Positions 16,893-25,277 of a stretch of DNA of 64,000 bases are shown here, one piece after another. The position numbers were made by a program, and so were the translations under genes. Every line of letters starts with the position of its first letter. The stretch's first letter is position 1. The stretch spans positions 1-64,000 of the forward strand of contig JBKBHA010000010.1 in NCBI GenBank assembly GCA_046297935.1, given 5' to 3'. Below the pieces are notes generated by a model. That model made no database searches and was not told the origin of the DNA. It worked only from the letters and a program-made list of their open reading frames with translations. This DNA comes from CAYMZZ01 sp046297935 (GTDB taxonomy: Bacteria; Bacteroidota; Bacteroidia; Chitinophagales; Chitinophagaceae).

Positions 16893-19397
16893 ATGTCGCT
16901 AAGAGAATATCGAAAAAAACGGGTCTTCAGTGATACTCCCGAGCCCTCAGGCAACAAAGCAACAACATCATCCATGCGATTTGTTGTGCAGGAACATCAT
17001 GCCCGACGACTTCACTATGATCTTCGACTTGAAGCCGATGGCGTACTGAAGAGCTGGGCCGTGCCCCGCCGCCCCTCGATGAATCCAAAAGACAAACGCC
17101 TCGCAATCCAGGTGGAAGATCATCCCGTTAGTTATATCAACTTTGAAGGCGAAATACCGAAAGGAAATTATGGGGCAGGGACTGTAGTAGTTTGGGATAA
17201 CGGCAAATATGACCTTGCCGTTAACAATACCACATCCAAAAAACGATCAGCCAGCGTAAGCAGCCAAATTCGCAAAGGAGAACTTCAGTTTGAACTCAAA
17301 GGCGAAAAACTGAAGGGAGCCTTCACCCTGGTGCGGCTTAAAGGAAAAGAAAAAGAATGGTTGCTGATCAAGCAAAACGACTACTTTGCTGAAAACGGCA
17401 AAGGGACGAGTAAAACAAATCGCTCCAAAAGCAGAACAGGCAAAAAGCCAGTCAAAAAGGCTGCGAAGACTAACGCCACTCCTTTGAAGCCAATGCTCGC
17501 AACGCTGGCCCCCGAGCCGGAACTACCAGATGCAGGCGATTGGCTATATGAAATAAAATGGGATGGATACCGGGCTATTGCTGTGTGCCGGGGAAAAGAC
17601 GTACAACTTTATTCACGCAACCTAAGATCATTCAACAGCAAGTTTCCCCCTGTTGTAGACGCCTTAAAGGAGGAAAGCTTCGATGCCGTGCTGGATGGAG
17701 AAATTATCGTCGTTTCCTCCAAGGGCCAGCCTAAATTTCAGGACCTTCAGCACTGGCGCTCGGTTGATGATGGCCAACTTCAATTTCAATTATTTGACCT
17801 CCTGCACGTAAACGGTCAGACCATCACCGATCTTCCACTAAGGGAACGACGGGAATTACTCGAAACGCTCGTAAATGAAGGCGAGCTGCTGCGGATAAGT
17901 CCGCTGATAGATGCTGGCAAAAAAAATCCATTGGCCTGGGCCAGGAAAAAAAAGCTGGAGGGTATTTTGGCCAAAAAAGCAGACAGCCCCTATATACCCG
18001 GCGAACGGAGCCAGGACTGGCAGAAAATTAAACTTAGAAATGCTGAAGAGGTACTGATTATTGGATATGTCAGGAAAAACAATTCTCCACGGGCCTTCAG
18101 TTCACTTCTGGCAGCCAGTTACCAGGGATCCGAGTTGGTTTACGCAGGGCGAATTGGCACTGGCTTTACCGATAACCAATTGAACAATCTGCAAACAAAA
18201 CTTGATCGCCTGAAAATAAAAAGCTCGCCGCTACCTTCTAAGCAGCAAAGTGAAGATGATATCTTGCCGGATCGCCGGCCCGGAGAAAAAATAACCTGGG
18301 TAAGGCCGCAACTGGTGGCTGTTGTGGAGTTTGCCGAAATAACGGATCAGGGAATCATGCGACATGCAAGCTTTCAGGGACTACGTACTGACAAAAATCC
18401 GAAACAAGTGCAATCAATCAGAGATGTAAAATCCACTGCCAGGTCAGCTTCAAAGAAGGGCAGGCTCGATTTCGGAGGCAACGACGAAAAGGAAATGGCG
18501 GTAGCAGGAATAAAAATTCAGCTAACCAATTTGCAAAAAATTTATTGGCCGAAAGAAGGCTATAGCAAAGGAGATTTATTAAACTATTATCACGAAATGG
18601 CGCCCACGATATTGCCATATTTTGTCAACAGGGCTCAATCATTGCTCCGCTCCCCCGGAGGAATTTCGAAGAAGAGTTTTTATCAAAAGGATATTACGGG
18701 AAAAGTACCGGATTGGATACAGCAGCATCCCTATGTTACCGGCGAGGGAGAAAAACATCATTTTCTCATTCCCAAAAGTGAAGCCGATCTGCTGTTCATG
18801 GTCAACTGGGGCACCATAGAAATCAATCCTGCCGGCAATCCCATCGACCAGCCTGATGCCCCCAGCTGGTGTATCCTTGATCTTGACCCTGGCAAAAAAA
18901 GCAGCTTTCAGGATGCGGTAACAGTTGCCCGCAGCATCGGGGATATTCTGCAGGAGCTCGGTATTTCCGGTTATCCCAAAACTTCGGGTGCAACCGGCAT
19001 TCATATCTACCTGCCCATGAAAGAAAAATACAGCTACGATGAAGTACAATTATTTGCCAAAATAATCGCGCAGGAAGCGGTGAGCCGCCAGCCTAAACTG
19101 GCAACGATTGAACGTTTAATCAGAAATAGGAAGGGGTTGTTGTATGTAGACTTTCTACAGAATCGCTACGGGGCTACTCTGGCGGCGCCCTATTCCGTAA
19201 GGCCCCGCCCCGGCGCGCCTGTTTCTATGCCGCTGGATTGGTCTGAGTTAAACAAAAACCTTGATCCGTTAAACTTCACCATGGCCAATGCAGTGGCTCG
19301 TTTAAAAAAGAATGGCGATATATTTCGCAAAGTGCTGGGCAGGCCAATCAACATTGAAAAAGTGCTGTCAAAACTAAATCCTAAAAATAACGACTAA
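16893..19397 (+). CDS. ligD: ATP-dependent DNA ligase D (3-domain)
   Basis: 834 residues from ATG 16893. Domain order: phosphoesterase at about 1-165 (RRLHYDLRLEADG, SWAVPRRP, PKGNYGAGTV), ATP-dependent ligase at about 200-515 with the adenylation motif EIKWDGYR (Lys222), then the primase-polymerase at about 555-834 (SKGDLLNYYHEMAP, CILDLDPG, SGATGIHIYLP). All three enzymatic parts look intact. It repairs double-strand breaks by non-homologous end joining with Ku. The stop overlaps the Ku start codon (TAATG), so both are one operon. Order PE-LIG-POL is the classical one in Bacteroidota and Pseudomonas. Confidence 0.95.
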   Translation: MSLREYRKKRVFSDTPEPSGNKATTSSMRFVVQEHHARRLHYDLRLEADGVLKSWAVPRRPSMNPKDKRLAIQVEDHPVSYINFEGEIPKGNYGAGTVVVWDNGKYDLAVNNTTSKKRSASVSSQIRKGELQFELKGEKLKGAFTLVRLKGKEKEWLLIKQNDYFAENGKGTSKTNRSKSRTGKKPVKKAAKTNATPLKPMLATLAPEPELPDAGDWLYEIKWDGYRAIAVCRGKDVQLYSRNLRSFNSKFPPVVDALKEESFDAVLDGEIIVVSSKGQPKFQDLQHWRSVDDGQLQFQLFDLLHVNGQTITDLPLRERRELLETLVNEGELLRISPLIDAGKKNPLAWARKKKLEGILAKKADSPYIPGERSQDWQKIKLRNAEEVLIIGYVRKNNSPRAFSSLLAASYQGSELVYAGRIGTGFTDNQLNNLQTKLDRLKIKSSPLPSKQQSEDDILPDRRPGEKITWVRPQLVAVVEFAEITDQGIMRHASFQGLRTDKNPKQVQSIRDVKSTARSASKKGRLDFGGNDEKEMAVAGIKIQLTNLQKIYWPKEGYSKGDLLNYYHEMAPTILPYFVNRAQSLLRSPGGISKKSFYQKDITGKVPDWIQQHPYVTGEGEKHHFLIPKSEADLLFMVNWGTIEINPAGNPIDQPDAPSWCILDLDPGKKSSFQDAVTVARSIGDILQELGISGYPKTSGATGIHIYLPMKEKYSYDEVQLFAKIIAQEAVSRQPKLATIERLIRNRKGLLYVDFLQNRYGATLAAPYSVRPRPGAPVSMPLDWSELNKNLDPLNFTMANAVARLKKNGDIFRKVLGRPINIEKVLSKLNPKNND

Positions 19398-20167
19398 TGA
19401 AAGCAATCTGGTCAGGTGCCATCAATTTTGGACTCGTCAACATCCCCGTAAAGCTGTATAGTGCCATTCAGGAGAGCCGGCTAGACTTTGATCTACTCGA
19501 CAAGAAAGATCATCATAACGTGAAATACAAGCGCGTGAATGAGAAAACCGGCAAAGAAGTTCCCTGGGCAAACATTGTAAAGGGCGTAAAAGTAAAAGAC
19601 AAATACGTAGTGCTGAGCAAAGCAGATTTTGAGAAAGCTGCTCCTGAAAAGACCAAACAGATACAACTGGAATCATTTGTAGATCTGAAGGAAATTGATC
19701 CTATCCTGTTTAAGTCGGCCTACTACGTTTGGCCCGACGCCAACGGTAGCCAGGCCTTCGGGCTGTTAGCTTCCACCATACAGAAAACTGGTCGATGCGG
19801 AATTGGCAGGTTCGTATTACGCAATCGAGAAAACCTGGTGCTGCTCCGAACCGCAGACGATGTTGTATTGCTCCACAGCATTAGATTTTTGTCCGAAATA
19901 CGAAGCCCCGACGCATACAGTACCAAAAAATTAAGCAAAAAGAAACCTAAACCTGCCGAGCTAAAAATGGCCGGGGACCTGGTAAAAAGCATGACTGATT
20001 CCTTTAATTTGAAAGATTATAGCGATACCTACACCAAAGCACTAATGAAGCGAATCCGTTCGAAAGCAAGCGGTCGAAAGATAGCTGACACTCCGACAAA
20101 AAAACAAATAGAGTCTGGCAGCCTGGTGGAACAGCTCAAAAAAAGTATTGCACAACGCAAAAAATAA
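19397..20167 (+). CDS. ku: Ku DNA end-binding protein
   Basis: 256 residues, full length for a bacterial Ku. Starts MKAIWSGAINFGLVNIPVKLYSA, the hallmark of the family, then the bridge region VKYKRVNEKTGKEVPWANIVKG, and ends in a basic C-terminal tail (RIRSKASGRK, then SLVEQLKKSIAQRKK) that recruits LigD and DNA. It forms a ring at DNA ends and recruits LigD. The ATG overlaps the ligD stop by one base, so translation is coupled. Confidence 0.96.
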   Translation: MKAIWSGAINFGLVNIPVKLYSAIQESRLDFDLLDKKDHHNVKYKRVNEKTGKEVPWANIVKGVKVKDKYVVLSKADFEKAAPEKTKQIQLESFVDLKEIDPILFKSAYYVWPDANGSQAFGLLASTIQKTGRCGIGRFVLRNRENLVLLRTADDVVLLHSIRFLSEIRSPDAYSTKKLSKKKPKPAELKMAGDLVKSMTDSFNLKDYSDTYTKALMKRIRSKASGRKIADTPTKKQIESGSLVEQLKKSIAQRKK

Positions 20168-20207
20168 GCCTTGTAACATCTTCCCATCTTTGCGCCAAAA
20201 CTGTATT

Positions 20208-20223
20208 TGGTATCAGCTTTGCA
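20208..20223 (+). promoter_or_regulatory. sigma-54 -24/-12 promoter for 20244 operon
   Basis: TGGTATCAGCTTTGCA has GG, ten bases, GC and a perfect TTTGCA. The predicted start is near 20234, 10 nt before the ATG at 20244. It lies in the gap between ku and the lipoprotein gene and would drive the topoisomerase IB operon. Confidence 0.6.
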
Positions 20224-20243
20224 ATACAATAGAAAACGACGCC

Positions 20244-20429
20244 ATGAAATGCGGCTGTTTATTACTGTTCCTGCTGGTTAGTTCCTGCAATTGCCAGAAT
20301 GGCCCGGCTGAAACAGAAGAGCAGGACTCCCCAGCCGCCGCACCAAACACGGCGCCGTCGAACTCAACGAATGATACGGCCAGTTATGAACAGATGCATC
20401 ATAACCGGTTCGACAGTACCCCAGGTTAA
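20244..20429 (+). CDS. small lipoprotein, unknown
   Basis: 61 residues from ATG 20244. The signal peptide MKCGCLLLFLLVSSC ends in a lipobox (VSSC). The mature part is Asn/Thr/Ala/Ser/Glu-rich and disordered, like the lipoprotein at 8207-8404. It is first of three genes running into topoisomerase IB, behind a sigma-54-type promoter. Confidence 0.65.
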   Translation: MKCGCLLLFLLVSSCNCQNGPAETEEQDSPAAAPNTAPSNSTNDTASYEQMHHNRFDSTPG

Positions 20430-20448
20430 ACAATTGAAAATACTTACA

Positions 20449-20568
20449 ATGAATTTCGATTTAGCAATCCAGGCCCTCCTACTTATCATCGCCTTGTCAT
20501 TGCTGGCAACCGTCATCACGGCTGGTATAAAGCAAACAAATAATCGTCACCGTCAGGAGAACTTGTGA
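20449..20568 (+). CDS. 39-residue membrane peptide
   Basis: MNFDLAIQALLLIIALSLLA followed by TVITAGIKQTNNRHRQENL: one membrane helix with a basic, polar tail. It starts 20 bp after the lipoprotein stop, and its TGA overlaps the GTG start of the topoisomerase gene (GTGA). That overlap supports real translation and coupling. Confidence 0.5.
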   Translation: MNFDLAIQALLLIIALSLLATVITAGIKQTNNRHRQENL

Positions 20569-21599
20569 AAAGAAAGGGTATTACCCATGTAGATACTGAA
20601 AGTCTTGAAGCCGGCGTTCAAAGAAAACGATCCGGAAAAGGTTTCGCATATTATTATCGCGGTAAAAAAATACAAGATCCAAAAAGGATCAAGCGCTTCA
20701 ATACTCTTCGTATTCCGCCAGCCTGGCGGAATGTAAAGATCTCCAGTGATCCTTATGCCCATTTACAGGCCACAGGCATTGACGATGCCGGCCGTAAACA
20801 GTATATCTATCACCCGGAATGGCGACAAAAAAGGAGTCTGAAAAAATTCAATAGCCTGCTTGAGTTTGGAACAAGCCTGCCTGACCTGAGGCGGGCAGTG
20901 CAAGCTGAACTCAAACAAAAAGGCTGGACTATCCGAAAACTAGTTGCAACAGCGATCCGCCTCATGGAGTGTAGCCATATTCGCACAGGCAACGAAGTGT
21001 ACAAACGCACCTATTCAAGCTATGGCCTAACCACACTTGAAGCAAAGCACGTACGGAAAGACAGAAACTGTTTGTTGCTCGCGTATAGGGGTAAAAAGGG
21101 AGTTGCGCAAATGCACCGCATCAGCGACAGGTATCTTATTAACTTAATTAGAAAATGTAAAGAGCTGCCGGGAAAAAAGTTGTTTCAGTTTTCCGATAGC
21201 AGCGGCTTAAAGCAGACTGTAAAATCGGGCGATATCAATGACTTCATACACGAAGCGATGAACAAGCCATTTACAGCCAAAGATTTTCGGACCTGGGCAG
21301 GATCTGTGTATGCATATCAGTTCTGGCTTAATCACGCAGCAGAGGCCGGCGAGGGCAATAATTCGATTTTTATAAAAGACATGTTGGCTGATGTGTCTAA
21401 GCGCCTGGGCAACACGCCCGCTGTTTGCAGGTCTTATTATATTCATCCTGACGTATTGAAATTATTCGATCAACCGGATAAGGTCCCTTCTGCTCCCGCA
21501 GGCTCAGTGGTATTCGGAAAATCAGGGCTTTCTCCTCTGGAAAAAGCCCTGATTAAACTGTTGAAACAGTCAACAATTTCCGGAAAAGTAAAGCCTTAA
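20565..21599 (+). CDS. DNA topoisomerase IB (poxvirus type)
   Basis: 344 residues, GTG start set by the overlap with the previous stop. Catalytic residues are in place: Arg140 in HIRTGNE, Lys163-type basic loop after EAKHVRKDR, Arg242 in DFRTWAGS, and the nucleophilic Tyr292 in CRSYYIHP. The first 110 residues match the bacterial TopIB N-terminal domain (IPPAWRNVKIS, GRKQYIYHPEWR). The enzyme relaxes supercoils through a 3'-phosphotyrosine intermediate. It is rare in Bacteroidota cores and typically sits in stress or repair loci, as here behind ligD-ku. The 3' end overlaps the convergent DUF4142 gene by a few bases. Confidence 0.93.
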   Translation: MKRKGITHVDTESLEAGVQRKRSGKGFAYYYRGKKIQDPKRIKRFNTLRIPPAWRNVKISSDPYAHLQATGIDDAGRKQYIYHPEWRQKRSLKKFNSLLEFGTSLPDLRRAVQAELKQKGWTIRKLVATAIRLMECSHIRTGNEVYKRTYSSYGLTTLEAKHVRKDRNCLLLAYRGKKGVAQMHRISDRYLINLIRKCKELPGKKLFQFSDSSGLKQTVKSGDINDFIHEAMNKPFTAKDFRTWAGSVYAYQFWLNHAAEAGEGNNSIFIKDMLADVSKRLGNTPAVCRSYYIHPDVLKLFDQPDKVPSAPAGSVVFGKSGLSPLEKALIKLLKQSTISGKVKP

Positions 21600-22186
21600 C
21601 GCATATCCTTTTTAATGTTCCGCAACATATCTAGATGGTTCCTCAGCTTTGGAAGAGTGTTTTGTGCAAACTCCCGCACATCAGCATCTCGTACATCATC
21701 TGCGGCATCTTCGAAAAGATCGATAGCATCTTCGTGATCATCAATCATACGATTTACATAACTCCGATCAAAGTCGCTGTTTTTCTCTTCAACGAGATCG
21801 TCGTAACGGCGCTTCTTTGATTCACTTAAGCTGTCGGGCAAAGCAATATTTCGCATTCTTGCCAGCTCTTTCACCCGATCATTGGCCTTTTGATGATCTT
21901 CGATCATCGTATTGGCAATTTGCTTTACTGCTGTTCTGGTACTACGCTCTGTAGCCAGTTGGCTCGCCTTCACTTCAGCCATACCACTGTTCGCAGCACG
22001 CACCAAAAACCGCGAAGTAGATGCGTCCGAACGATAGCCACCCAATGAATCGGCAGCATTATAGCCTGCGCGGTTGATAGAGTCGGCCTTCTCTACACTA
22101 TCTTTCCCATCATTTGCACAACCAACCAGGAAAAACGCAAAAGACAATAACAGGCTAATCATTCCAAATAAATGTTTCGTTTTCAT
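21596..22186 (-). CDS. DUF4142 lipoprotein
   Basis: 196 residues from ATG 22186 (MKTKHLFGMISLLL), a lipobox VGC at residues 20-22, then the helical DUF4142 domain: DASTSRFLVRAANSGMAEVKASQLA, QIANTMIEDHQKANDRVKELA and YVNRMIDDHEDAIDLFEDAADD. This ferritin-like fold is an extracytoplasmic relative of DUF892. A TGGCATGATAGTTTCA element (22208-22223) upstream is a near -24/-12 promoter (TC for GC), and a CCCCAATTTGGGG palindrome lies at 22319. Confidence 0.9.
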   Translation of the reverse strand: MKTKHLFGMISLLLSFAFFLVGCANDGKDSVEKADSINRAGYNAADSLGGYRSDASTSRFLVRAANSGMAEVKASQLATERSTRTAVKQIANTMIEDHQKANDRVKELARMRNIALPDSLSESKKRRYDDLVEEKNSDFDRSYVNRMIDDHEDAIDLFEDAADDVRDADVREFAQNTLPKLRNHLDMLRNIKKDMR

Positions 22187-22318
22187 ATCAGTTTTTTCTG
22201 TCAATGTTGAAACTATCATGCCAAAACACGAATATTCGCTAACAACACCTATGATAAGTGCATAGCTAGCGACATTCGCTGAAAGGGCGTGTGTCGATTA
22301 TCTTCATGGCCCCATTAT

Positions 22319-22331
22319 CCCCAATTTGGGG
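22319..22331. promoter_or_regulatory. candidate enhancer site CCCCAATTTGGGG
   Basis: A perfect 13-bp palindrome in the 160-bp gap upstream of the DUF4142 gene and just after the stop of 22347-22961. A related CCCC-rich half (CCCCATTATCCCC) precedes it at 22310. It matches the sites at 8084 and 16316. Confidence 0.5.
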
Positions 22332-22346
22332 AATGCCTTGACCACG

Positions 22347-22961
22347 TCAATTATCTTTGAGGAAAGCAGCAAGCAACAACTTCCATTGTAGCTCTGAAAG
22401 GCCCATTCGGGCTGTGCTGGCCACGACTGTATTTCTGACATTGTCGACTAGCGATTCTGTTGAATTATTGGCAATTTCATTACGGCCGCTGTAGCGAGCT
22501 TCTACTGTTCGTCCTTTCCAGAATATTTCAAAACTGGACGATGCTCCTTTCTCAAAAAAATGAGCAGCGTCACCCGATTGACTACCTGGTCTTGGCGATG
22601 CCATCACTTCCAGCGCCGCATAACGCTGGTCAGGCGAACCCTGATACTCATCTTTTGTCGCCAACACCATCGCCCAGTCGTATCCACGTCCCAACCTCGA
22701 GCCGGGGCCCGGAAGGTCAATACGTATAAAATCTCCCGACTTTACCGCAGTATCAATCGTATTGGCTGAAGAATCCGTTTGCTGAAAATCGACTCCCAGT
22801 TCTCCCGCTATTTTAGACCAGCACGCGGGATGCAGCATACGCGTTACTGCCAGTCGAAAAACTTGCTCAGCTGCACTGTTGGTCGGGAGGGTTCTCACTT
22901 CGCGCAAATCGGCTGAACCTCCTCCCTGCTGATCCGGCACCAGTTCATTTTCGGGCATCAT
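22347..22961 (-). CDS. hypothetical protein in stress island
   Basis: 204 residues, no signal peptide or membrane helix, so cytoplasmic. Segments such as GDFIRIDLPGPGSRLGRGYDWAMV and SSSFEIFWKGRTVEARYSGRNE suggest a small alpha/beta domain that may bind a ligand, but no family was recognised. The start is supported by the best -24/-12 promoter of the window (22980-22995). It is divergent from the disordered-protein gene at 23058. Confidence 0.6.
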   Translation of the reverse strand: MMPENELVPDQQGGGSADLREVRTLPTNSAAEQVFRLAVTRMLHPACWSKIAGELGVDFQQTDSSANTIDTAVKSGDFIRIDLPGPGSRLGRGYDWAMVLATKDEYQGSPDQRYAALEVMASPRPGSQSGDAAHFFEKGASSSFEIFWKGRTVEARYSGRNEIANNSTESLVDNVRNTVVASTARMGLSELQWKLLLAAFLKDN

Positions 22962-22979
22962 CTTTTTTTAAAGAACTAG

Positions 22980-22995
22980 AGCAACCAATATGCCA
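22980..22995 (-). promoter_or_regulatory. sigma-54 -24/-12 promoter for 22347-22961
   Basis: TGGCATATTGGTTGCT on the minus strand matches every fixed position of TGGCAYRN4TTGCW. The predicted start of transcription is near 22969, about 8 nt before the first ATG. Confidence 0.7.
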
Positions 22996-23057
22996 GCAAG
23001 GCACAATTGTTGGATTTCATAAAACATGTTTTATTCAACAAATTAAATTTTTAAACT

Positions 23058-23600
23058 ATGAACAGACAAAGAAACGATCGACGTTCCATGTACAACGAAA
23101 TGGAGTCACGCCGGTACAACCATCACCGGCGAGGATCGCAGCGCTATGATGATCAGGGAAGGTCTGGCTTTTATTCGCGAGAAGACTACCCAAATGAGTC
23201 CCGTCGCTATCGGGATAACGATTACGATGAGAGACAAGATAGCCGATGGATGGACGACTCATCTGATCGCCGCTATTTTTCCGACCAGCAGGACAACGAC
23301 GAATACGGCTACTCGCGTCCACGGCACCGCGGATACCGCGAGTGGCAGCCAGACGATGGAATGGATGATTATCCGACCCAACGGAGAATGCAAAACTATG
23401 ATGGCAATGACGACGAATGGCTGGATAGCTATGATTCCAACCGATCTTACAGCAACTACGATCGCAGGGGCAACGATAGTCGTAATCGTAATGAGAACAA
23501 CCGCTATGCCCGCCGGGGATTTGGTGCAAGCCGGTATGAAGACTATCCGCGTCGGGGAAGACGCTACAATTCGTACGATGACGAGCGTGGATTCTATTGA
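23058..23600 (+). CDS. Arg/Tyr/Asp-rich intrinsically disordered protein
   Basis: 180 residues with a very skewed composition: Arg, Tyr, Asp, Asn, Ser and Gly dominate, and hydrophobic residues are almost absent. RGG- and RRY-like patterns recur (RRYNHHRRGSQRYDD, RRGNDSRNRNENNRYARRG). Such composition resembles RNA-binding, phase-separating low-complexity proteins. No known domain is present. Antisense and second-frame open frames here arise from the biased sequence. A bidirectional terminator follows at 23614. It is divergent from 22347-22961. Confidence 0.65.
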   Translation: MNRQRNDRRSMYNEMESRRYNHHRRGSQRYDDQGRSGFYSREDYPNESRRYRDNDYDERQDSRWMDDSSDRRYFSDQQDNDEYGYSRPRHRGYREWQPDDGMDDYPTQRRMQNYDGNDDEWLDSYDSNRSYSNYDRRGNDSRNRNENNRYARRGFGASRYEDYPRRGRRYNSYDDERGFY

Positions 23601-23613
23601 AAACAGTAAATTG

Positions 23614-23641
23614 AAAAAGGGTGCAACATAGCACCCTTTTT
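23614..23641. terminator. intrinsic terminator between convergent genes
   Basis: AAAAAGGGTGC pairs with GCACCCTTTTT around AACATA. The A/T arms make it usable in both directions: it ends the 23058 gene and also the DUF892 gene at 23680. Confidence 0.85.
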
Positions 23642-23679
23642 CGTAAACCAAACACCTATACACCTCTACTGAAAACAAC

Positions 23680-24276
23680 TTAAGCTTCCTGAAGCCCTTT
23701 TTGCCACGAATACGGCTTTTCCTGTTCAGCGCGAACATTAATTTGATCCTCGGCAATAACCGTTAGCATTTGATCCGCTTCTTCCTCTTCCCGCAGCGAC
23801 TTATCGAGCAAATCGGCTACCTGCCCGAGGTCCATCGTTACAGCCAGCTCCAGCAATCCACCATAACTGGCAATTTCATAGTGTTCAATTTTTTGCAGTC
23901 CTATAATCAGCGCCGCATCTCTTGTGGCGGTACCCGGTGAGGTAAGCTCTTTAATCTCGTTTGCTTCGCGCATCAATCCTTCAATTGATTCGCAATGCTT
24001 TTCTTCAGCTTCCATTTTCAGCAATCCGAAAATTTTTTCCAGCCTTTTTACCTGTCGAGCAGTTTGCTGCTGGTGATGTCCCACTGCATCTTCCAAATCC
24101 TCACTCGTTACCGAACCTGCCAGTTCTCCCAGAAATTCATTGATGCGTCGTTCTGCGTAATAAATATCCTGTAGCTGGCTGACGAAAAACTGCTCCAACG
24201 GCTGCAATTTTTCTGTTCGTTCCGAGGCAGGCTGTTTTTCCTGCTTGTTCTTTTCCTTATTGTCTTGTGGTTTCAT
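23680..24276 (-). CDS. DUF892 ferritin-like protein, second copy
   Basis: 198 residues. Lys/Glu/Gln-rich N-terminal tail of about 25 residues, then the four-helix bundle: FFVSQLQDIYYAERRINEFLGELA, HHQQQTARQVKRLEKIFGLL, DAALIIGLQKIEHYEIASYGGLLELA and LLDKSLREEEEADQMLTVIAEDQIN. The KIEHYEIASYG and EEEEADQ metal ligands are present. It is about 40 percent alike by eye to the copy at 6783. Duplicate DUF892 genes in one island are common in stress clusters. Confidence 0.88.
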   Translation of the reverse strand: MKPQDNKEKNKQEKQPASERTEKLQPLEQFFVSQLQDIYYAERRINEFLGELAGSVTSEDLEDAVGHHQQQTARQVKRLEKIFGLLKMEAEEKHCESIEGLMREANEIKELTSPGTATRDAALIIGLQKIEHYEIASYGGLLELAVTMDLGQVADLLDKSLREEEEADQMLTVIAEDQINVRAEQEKPYSWQKGLQEA

Positions 24277-24355
24277 GTGTAATGTTTCCTATTGTTTAAT
24301 AAAATTGATCTATCCAATCTCTCGATGAAAAGAAATCCGCCGCCAGCACCGCCAT

Positions 24356-25234
24356 TCAAATGCTGGGCATACCACCGGTCACAGCTATCGTAGCGCCCGA
24401 CACATAGCTCGCTTCATCGGTTGCAAGCATCACAAATACCGGTGCCAGTTCTGCCGGTTGCCCCGGCCGACCCATCGGCGACTGCTTGCCAAACTTACTG
24501 GTGGTAGCAGCATCGAAGCTGCCGGGGATCAAAGGTGTCCAGATGGGGCCGGGCGCTACACAGTTAACCCTAATTGCACGCTTTGCCCAAAGCTGAGCCA
24601 GCGTAGCAGTAAAATTTTGAATAGCGCCTTTGGTGATGGCGTAAGGTATCAAAGTAGGATTCGGTTTATAGGCGTTGATGCTGGAAGTATTGATGATCGA
24701 ACTGCCCGCCCGGAGATGCGATTCGGCAGCTCTGCAGATGTAAAACATAGAGTGTAGATTCGTTCGAAATGTGTAGTCCCATTCTTCGACTGTGATATCC
24801 TGCAACGACTGATGGGTGGCCTGATGGGCCGCATTGTTGACGATAATATCAATGCCATCAAGCCCTGCTATTGCCTGCTCTACCAGGAGTCGACAATGTT
24901 GTTCCTCGCTGATATCGCCGGGAACCAGGAGGGCTTTTCTTCCCGCTTCACGGACCCATTTGGCTGTATCCTCTGCATCATCGCGTTCGTTCAAATATGA
25001 AATGCACACATCGGCCCCTTCACGGGCAAAGGCAATGGCTACCGCCTTACCAATACCAGAATCGGCTCCGGTAATAAGCGCCTTGCGACCCTGCAGCCGC
25101 CCGCGGCCCTGGTAAGTTGTTTCTCCATGGTCTGCCTTAGGTTCCATCGCAGCCTCCACGCCGGGCATATTCTGCTCCTGTGCCGGAAATGGTGGCTGAG
25201 GGTAATTTTCAGGATTCTTCTTTTTTGTTGCCAT
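24356..25234 (-). CDS. SDR family oxidoreductase (YghA-like)
   Basis: 292 residues. A Gln/Pro-rich N-terminal extension of about 45 residues precedes the Rossmann core typical of the YghA/YhdF group: KALITGADSGIGKAVAIAFAREGA (TGxxxGIG), NNAA, the catalytic Ser in TSSINAY and the YAITK motif (Tyr-x3-Lys). It should be a tetrameric NADPH-dependent carbonyl reductase; the substrate is unknown. It follows the four-helix copper protein gene by 43 bp on the same strand and is probably co-transcribed with it. Confidence 0.92.
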   Translation of the reverse strand: MATKKKNPENYPQPPFPAQEQNMPGVEAAMEPKADHGETTYQGRGRLQGRKALITGADSGIGKAVAIAFAREGADVCISYLNERDDAEDTAKWVREAGRKALLVPGDISEEQHCRLLVEQAIAGLDGIDIIVNNAAHQATHQSLQDITVEEWDYTFRTNLHSMFYICRAAESHLRAGSSIINTSSINAYKPNPTLIPYAITKGAIQNFTATLAQLWAKRAIRVNCVAPGPIWTPLIPGSFDAATTSKFGKQSPMGRPGQPAELAPVFVMLATDEASYVSGATIAVTGGMPSI

Positions 25235-25277
25235 ACATGGTATTTAAAGACTATCAACTTTTTTTAGGCAACCTGCG

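Noticed and set aside
23146..23631. Second plus-strand frame and a minus-strand frame (23259-23756) over the disordered-protein gene
   Set aside because: They are by-products of the biased Arg/Tyr/Asp codon run. The 23058 frame has the natural ATG, the disordered composition and the terminator after it; the others have no family match or start context.
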